A DNA stretch of 64,000 bases from assembly GCF_014356525.2 (NCBI RefSeq), contig NC_052511.1, forward strand, positions 5,247,016-5,311,015, in the 5' to 3' direction. Positions 58,815 to 64,000 of the stretch are shown here, in pieces (position 1 is the stretch's first letter; each line of letters opens with the position of its first letter). A program made the position numbers and the translations under genes. The DNA comes from Nilaparvata lugens (Eukaryota > Arthropoda > Insecta > Hemiptera > Delphacidae). The notes under the pieces were generated by a model. That model saw only the letters and a list, made by a program, of their open reading frames with translations. It had not been told where the DNA came from and searched no databases.

Positions 58815-59080
58815 CCCTACATGTCAAGGCAAATTTTGACAAGTACAACTTGAGGAGGGACTTACATAGTCATAACACTCGGAATGGTTGTATGATTGCC
58901 ATGCTTATTGTCGACTGAGTAGGATAAGAGATTCCTTTCCTACTGTGGCTCAACAAAGCTGCCTAGACGGTTAACAGCCTTGTGCACCCAGGCCTTCAAG
59001 GCTAAGTTAAAGTGTTGGCTTAAAGAAAGCCATTTCTATGGGCTACATGAGTTCTTCGAAGTTACAGTAACCATGCCATC
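58815..59080 (+). mobile_element. degenerate LINE reverse-transcriptase C-terminal fragment
   Basis: The plus strand reads KYNLRRDLHSHNTRNGC from 58841; the LHSHNTRN motif is characteristic of the C-terminal region of jockey/CR1-type polyproteins. Stops then interrupt, with recognisable later pieces (FPTVA, LKKAI). Confidence 0.65.
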
Positions 59081-59187
59081 TTGATAACTCAAGTTTAGAG
59101 TCATGAGCTTCAAGAAAAGTTGAATTCTTATTATTTTTGACACAACCTATCCGGCCTCGCTGGTCTTGGTTCAGAATAAGTGTATAA

Positions 59188-59348
59188 GTGCCCTACGATT
59201 GGCCATTAGCTGTATCAGCTGTAATTATGGTTGAACTCTACTGTAATTGGCCGAGACTAGACAGACTCGACTTGGGTGTGTCTTTTCTCGGCCAATGGCA
59301 GTAGAGTTCAACCTTCATTGGTCAACAGCTAATGACCAATCGTAGCGC
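59188..59348. repeat. hairpin palindrome
   Basis: CTACGATTGGCCATTAGCTG...GTTGAACTCTACTGTAATTG and inverted CAGTAGAGTTCAACCTTCAT...AGCTAATGACCAATCGTAG. Confidence 0.7.
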
Positions 59349-59459
59349 TTCATCCACACTTAATATTTTGTTGCTCAGTGTTAACCCTGAAAAAACCCTC
59401 AATTTAGTGGTCCCTTTTTCCAGTCAATTGATTTTTTTTGTATGAATAATTCAAGTTTA

Positions 59460-60790
59460 AAGCTATATCATAGAGAAAAGGTAGTACAATAAGATATTCC
59501 ATGGTATAGGGTTTTTATGTTTTTCATTTATCATTTTTCACTCATTACTGTCTTATGGAATAGTTTTTTGGGCTAGTTCATGTGACTATGTTGAGGTTTT
59601 CAGTATTCAAAAATGTGCAGTTGGGTAATGATTGGGGAGTCACAAAGGAATAGTTGTAGACCCCATTTCAAAAGTCTAAAAATTCTTCCTTTACCTAGGG
59701 TTTACATTCTGGAGGCCCTTTCTATTGTTAAGAGAAATCAATGTTATTTTACTCTGATGATGATGTTAATTTTCATAATACCAGGAATAAACACTTGTTG
59801 ATGCATCGTTCCAATTTCTATAAGAGCGGCGTCAGAAGCTCTGGCATCCAATTATATATAATATTTTATCTGATTTCATGAAGAGTATCAATGAACGCGA
59901 CTTTAGATCTCAATTAAAGATAGATTTCTCCAAGAGTGCTTTCTACTCAAAGAGTAGATTACATTCAACATTACACCACATGAATGGTATAATGCTTTCT
60001 TTTCCTGTGTCTTGTGTATTTGTCACTGTGGACTGTTTCTTTTTTGTTCGATTTAGATTTTTGCCATAAGTTCCTGATCCCCCTGTGTGTTAGGTGGGCA
60101 GTGGATGCTATTTAATCTATGTTCCATAGACTTTTATGTTCCAAAATGTTCCTATCCAAATTGTTCCTATTTACTTCTATGTTCCAAATTTCACTGTTAA
60201 CTTAAGTCGATAGTCCTAGTAGTTGTTTTTCGTGAAGCAATGTGACGCTGTTAGTCTGTCATACTGTGCTGTTCTCACACGCAAAAACAGTAATAATATG
60301 CTGTACCCAGCAAAAACAGTAATAATAGACAGTACTGTTGTAGTCGGCGAGAGTTAACAAGGAATCGGCTTGAAATTTGTAACATAAACTACCTGTAACA
60401 TGGGATATCGTCTTATGCTATCTCTTTCTAAGATAAAATATGTCGGTCGACAATGGGCAAGTGGGAAAACAGCCATTAAGGTCGTCACACACCAAGCTAC
60501 GTGTGACTACGTGTGACCAACGTCACGAAAAACAACTACTAGAACTATAGGCTTCAGTTGACAGTGAAAATCGTAACATGAACTACCTACCATGGGATAT
60601 CTTCTAATGCTATCTTTTCTCTATGGTTTAACATACTCTACTGAGAGTGTAAGAATGGCACCGTATGAAAGACTACCAGCATCACATAGTTTCACGAAAG
60701 AGAACTACTAGGATAATCGGCTTGAGTTAACAGTGAAATTTGTAACAAACGACCTATACCATGAGATATCTTCTTATACTATATTTTATC
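59460..60790. repeat. scattered degraded CCATAGAG-family arms around the LINE fragment
   Basis: Pieces such as TATCATAGAGAAAAGGTAGT and TTCCATGGTATAGGG at 59470, GATATCGTCTTATGC at 60400, CATGGGATATCTTCTAATGC at 60590 and TACCATGAGATATCTTCTTA at 60760 suggest an old element split by the LINE at 59585 and partly duplicated. Confidence 0.5.
59585..60095 (+). mobile_element. second LINE RT C-terminal fragment, degraded
   Basis: Reads VFSIQKCAV, then SQRNSCRPHFKSLKILPLPR with YILEAL, then after stops and frame changes SGVRSSGIQ-like sequence and DFRSQLKIDF. It matches the order of motifs in the LINE at 9256 but is more decayed. Confidence 0.65.
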
Positions 60791-61250
60791 TATTCTATTA
60801 CCACAAAATGTTTCACCACACATGATGTAAGTGAAATCAACACAAAGTGATGCATCAACACAAAATGTTACTCTATATCTCCACACGTGATAGAGTATCA
60901 AAACAATATGATACAGCTTCACCACACATAATACGGTATAATCACACATAATACAGTATCACCACACATAATACTGTATCACCACACATGATACAGTATC
61001 AACAAAATATGATACAGTATCAAAACAAAAATGTTACTGTATAACCTCACATTATACAGTATCAACACAAAATGTTACAGTATCACCACACGTGATACAG
61101 TATCTACACATTATTATACAGTATCACCACACATGATACAGTATCAACACAATATGATACAGTATCAAAACAAAAATGTTACTGTAATAACCTCACATGA
61201 TACAGTATCAACACATATGATACAAAATCATCTGAGGATAACATGATACA
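60790..61250 (+). repeat. minisatellite of GATACAGTATCAACACA-type units
   Basis: About 25 variable 16-22 base units built on CAC(A)CATGATACAGTATC, including a larger repeated block of about 115 bases (60975-61080 and 61090-61200). Each unit contains the palindrome GATACAGTATC. Confidence 0.8.
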
Positions 61251-61354
61251 ACTACTTACAAATCATAGTGTTGATTTCACTTTGGATCCAATGTAGCTTT
61301 TCAAGTGTCAGTACACTCTAGCCTATGGTATATACTACCTTGGGATGACTTTAC

Positions 61355-61560
61355 CTTTTTGTCTCCACCGCCAGGGGTGTAGGTGTCGTTTTTGGCGGCT
61401 ATTCTGGGCTGCGCCTTCCAGTCCAGTTTTCGGTTCTCGATCTTGACTTTCCCACCGCCCGGCTTGTAGGAGGTGTTCTGCAATGAGCCGATCTTCGATG
61501 TGACCGTTTTCAAGTTGGGCGAAGGTGCTGCCCCCACCTGCACCTTGTTCATTGGCACTT
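61355..61560 (-). CDS. tau: tau-family MAP, exon with microtubule-binding repeats 1 and 2
   Basis: Internal coding exon of a tau/MAP2/MAP4-type protein, which binds and stabilises microtubules in the cytoplasm through repeated PGGG motifs. It encodes 68 complete codons after two bases that finish a codon from an upstream exon outside the window. Repeat 1 reads SKIGSLQNTSYKPGGGKVKI. Repeat 2 reads PRIAAKNDTYTPGGGDKK and lacks the usual KIGS. Upstream of repeat 1 is a short linker, VGAAPSPNLKTVT, resembling the region before R1 of tau. On the minus strand the acceptor is TTTTGCTAG and the donor AAAAAG|GTAAAG, leaving phase 0. An in-frame ATG lies close to the acceptor (MNKVQ), so an alternative start is possible, but the good acceptor favours an internal exon. 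The family assignment is firm; exact edges are read from splice consensus only. Confidence 0.88.
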
Positions 61561-61831
61561 CTAGCAAAACACACAAAGAATACATTTCTGTTAAGATTTC
61601 TTTCAAAGATTTTTAACAAGTCGGTTGCACACATACTGTTCAGTGAATTGTCAATCAGATCAATTTGTTTCCCAGAATGTTAGGGTACATAAAAATGAGG
61701 GTATACATTTACAAATGAGGTATATAAGGTAACCCCCTACAAGACTACACGATTATACTTGACTTGTTTTCATCCCACTGGAAACGCGGTCGCGTCGTGG
61801 TCGTCATTCTGCAGAAATTCCTTCACAGAGT

Positions 61832-62115
61832 AGAATCTTAGAGAAAAAATAGCATAAGTAGATATCCCATGGTATAGGGCGTTTATGTCGCAACTTTTAC
61901 TGTTATCTCAAGCCGATTACTGTCGATTATTGTCGATTTTTACTGTTTTGACCGGGTAAGAGTGTATGAACGGCACAGTATGAGAGACTATCAGCGTCAT
62001 AAAGCTTCATGGGAAAGAACTTCGTGGACTATAGGCTTGGGATAACAGTAAAAGTTGCGACATAAACGCCCTATACCATGGGATATCTACTTATGCTATT
62101 GTTTCTCTATGGTAG
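61832..62115. mobile_element. foldback MITE, CCATAGAGAAACAATAG family
   Basis: Arms TAGAGAAAAAATAGCATAAG...CCATGGTATAGGGCG and the inverted CGCCCTATACCATGGGATAT...TTGTTTCTCTATGGTAG; inner TCAAGCCGATTACTGTCG. Confidence 0.8.
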
Positions 62116-62396
62116 AATGGCCTGGTTAACAGGTAGCTCTTTAGGGCTTTCTTGAATCTTTCCTGTCCCTCTATGTGTCATATAGTAGCTGGAACTTTGT
62201 TAAATGTTTTGGTGCTGAAGAATTTAGACCCATTTCTGGTTAACGTTGATGTCACCTGCGCTATACATGGATCATTCGTGTCTGTCGGGTGTTGAATTTC
62301 AGTGATGAATTTCATAATTTCTTGCCAACATTTGGGGTTTCCTCTTCACCATCATGGCTGTCTCCAGGATAAAAATCGCTGGTAGGGTCAACATAT

Positions 62397-63190
62397 CTAT
62401 AGTGAGGTCCACGTTATAATGGCAGTGAAGAAAGATAGGAGAAAAACGTTGCCAAGTCTCTCCATTTTGCCACTGAGTGTACACAGCTGTTACTCAATTC
62501 ATCCCATTAAATTTGATCTCATAATAATTATAATTCCCTTGATAAAATAATCAATTAAATCTCAAATTTATCAATAATATATATTTTTCATAATTTGATT
62601 CAAAAATTTGCTTCCATAACTGAGATAAGATTTTATTTTTATACAAATCTGAAATGGCGGCTATTTTAAAAAGCTGTGATGCACCAATCTGAATTTATTT
62701 GGTGAGTATTCTATTCCAATTTCTTTTAAAAATAAGAGAAAAATAGAAATCCTATTTGAAATAAGTAACTTTAATGGAAATAATTCTGAAATAACCTTTC
62801 AATATTATTTATACCGGTACGAGTAGGTCTAACCTATACGTGTAAGCTAACTGAAGCATGGATAAAGTCTAGGATGGTTAGTTATCTACTTTTAAAATGT
62901 CATTTCAGGTATTTTGTTTAAAAATTATTTAATTGTTCCAAAAATACATTTTAAATCTATACGACTTGTGTACTAAAGTATTTTGATAGAATGAAGAAAA
63001 AAATGGCGGCTGAGAATTGTGTCTACTTTTGTACAGTCACTGTCAAAAGTAAAAATAAAATATTCTGGGAAAAAGACAACATTGCAAAGCTAGAGAGAGA
63101 TAGCGCTATTTGTTTTGTTGTATGATAGAAAAGGACAGAAACAGTATTGTCAATCCTACACTGCCATTATAACGTGGACCTCACTATAGT
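62397..63190. mobile_element. long member of the TATAGTGAGGTCCACG foldback family
   Basis: Perfect-looking termini TATAGTGAGGTCCACGTTAT...GGCAGTG and CACTGCCATTATAACGTGGA...TCACTATAG, with an AT-rich interior of about 700 bases and no transposase. The copies at 20249 and 33287 are shorter. Confidence 0.8.
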
Positions 63191-63329
63191 TGTAGAAGCA
63201 GCGGCCTACAATGTGCTATATGATGCTTAGTCCAGTCAAATGGGCCTTTTGAAGAACACATGAATTGCTGAGCTTTATGCACTATATTGAATTAGGGTAC
63301 AATAATTAGCTACAAGTTTATGATATTGT

Positions 63330-64000
63330 ATTATATGACATTGATGAGACCTATTGTGTGCAATAGCAATAACTCTGAATGATGTGCACTGGTTAAGAGA
63401 GACGAGGAGGCATCGAGAGTGTTTGAAAGAGGTGTTGTGAGAAAAATGTATGAAGCATTAAAGTCTGGCTTTCATTATTAGAGTGGTAGAGTTACCTGGG
63501 CAAGTACTAACTATCTTGCGAACACTCCAAATGAAAACTTTCATAGTGAAGTAGAGTCATGGTAGAGTACTAGTTTTTAGTAGAGTGGAATAGCACCGTG
63601 GGATAGTACTCTACCACTTGCCTTCCCCCAACACCGCTTCTCTCTCTACTCTACCACTACCATGCTACTGAAAACAGTCGAGAGCTAGTAGAGTAGTGTC
63701 GGGCAGAGTAGAGTAGAGTAGTTTTCAAGGTTAGTTCTGTTCACTAGACAACACACTCCACCTACTATTCTCAATTGTAGTGAAAAAGTTACTCGACCAA
63801 GTAAGTAGAGTAGAGTTAGCTCAGTAGTTAGTATGCCAGTTATTCGACCACTAACTCTACTAGTAAAAACCAGGCTTAAGGCTTTCTGATGCGTGGAGAA
63901 TGAGAAATAATGAGGAAATAGAGGAAGCGCTTCAAGGTGTAAACATCGTCAAGTTCATTAAAACCCAAAGAATTAGATGACTTGGCCATGATGGAAGAAT
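63330..64000 (+). mobile_element. LINE reverse-transcriptase fragment interrupted by an insertion
   Basis: Plus-strand pieces match the RT C-terminal part of insect LINEs: LMRPIV near 63337, then KRDEEASRVFERGVVRKMYE at about 63394-63453, and after an interruption WRMRNNEEIEEALQGVNIVK and FIKTQRIR from about 63892, running off the window. An in-frame TGA replaces the W of the expected RWLGH. Part of the coding sequence is displaced by the element at 63462-63880. Confidence 0.75.
63462..63880. mobile_element. insertion inside the LINE (AGTCTGGCTTTC / AAACCAGGCTT ends, GTAGAG-rich)
   Basis: Imperfect terminal inverted repeats (GTCTGGCTTTCATTATTAGA against CTAGTAAAAACCAGGCTTAA) enclose many TAGAGTA / CTCTACT motifs in both orientations. 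It lies exactly between the two LINE coding pieces. Confidence 0.55.

Larger units (their letters stand above)
57896..61354 (-). other. intron between repeat-1/2 exon and cassette exon
   Basis: Contains a foldback with a tRNA T-arm-like loop, two LINE fragments, degenerate CCATAGAG foldbacks and a minisatellite, all listed separately. No further exon seen. Confidence 0.5.
61561..64000 (-). other. intron upstream of the first visible tau exon
   Basis: No 5' exon of tau is recognisable. It holds foldbacks and a LINE fragment listed separately; 61640-61830 and 62115-62395 show nothing supportable. Confidence 0.5.

Noticed and set aside
60790..61250. CRISPR-like array of regularly spaced repeats
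   Set aside because: Units are contiguous palindromic minisatellite repeats without unique spacers, in a eukaryotic intron.

Overview
The window looks like AT-rich, TE-dense genomic DNA of an insect, most likely a hemipteran such as a planthopper. This rests on the tau-type exons, the many short foldback (MITE-like) elements, and jockey/CR1-like LINE fragments with short simple-repeat tails. The species call is an inference. I see no prokaryotic operon, CRISPR array or rRNA gene.

The one clear gene lies on the minus strand and runs from beyond the right edge to about 2095. It is a tau/MAP2/MAP4-family microtubule-associated protein gene. In transcript order I find: an exon with repeats 1-2 (61560-61355); a cassette-like Pro/Lys/Ala exon (57895-57770); an exon with repeats 3-4 (53272-53087); a 30-nt microexon (45056-45027); an exon with repeat 5 (26797-26630); and a distal Glu/Lys-rich tail exon (4862-2095). 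All junctions from the end of the first exon onward are phase 0, so cassette inclusion or skipping keeps the frame. The 5' exons (N-terminus, promoter) are outside the window.

The C-terminus appears to have alternatives. If the donor after repeat 5 is used, the message joins a very long acidic Glu/Lys tail about 21.8 kb downstream. If it is ignored, the same exon stays open for about 617 more codons of basic, Asn-rich, internally repeated protein and ends at 24779 with AATAAA forming the last two sense codons. Ignoring the donor of the cassette exon or of the microexon would likewise give short tails, each with an AATAAA at or downstream of the stop. The locus may therefore be a serial splice/polyadenylation switch producing tau proteins with 2, 4 or 5 repeats and quite different tails. 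The acidic tail is interrupted by three apparent single-base frame breaks, which may be assembly errors.

The rest is intron or flank full of repeats. There are at least five foldback families present in several copies, several single-copy foldbacks, a 1.7-kb tandem duplication (36467-39890), LINE 3' fragments, a mariner-like remnant folded into a hairpin, minisatellites, and a foldback with a tRNA T-arm-like sequence in its loop. Two CpG-richer plus-strand segments (about 16010 and 29114) could be antisense promoters. A short coding-like remnant lies at 23224-23560 and an unidentified 105-codon open frame at 1070-1387.
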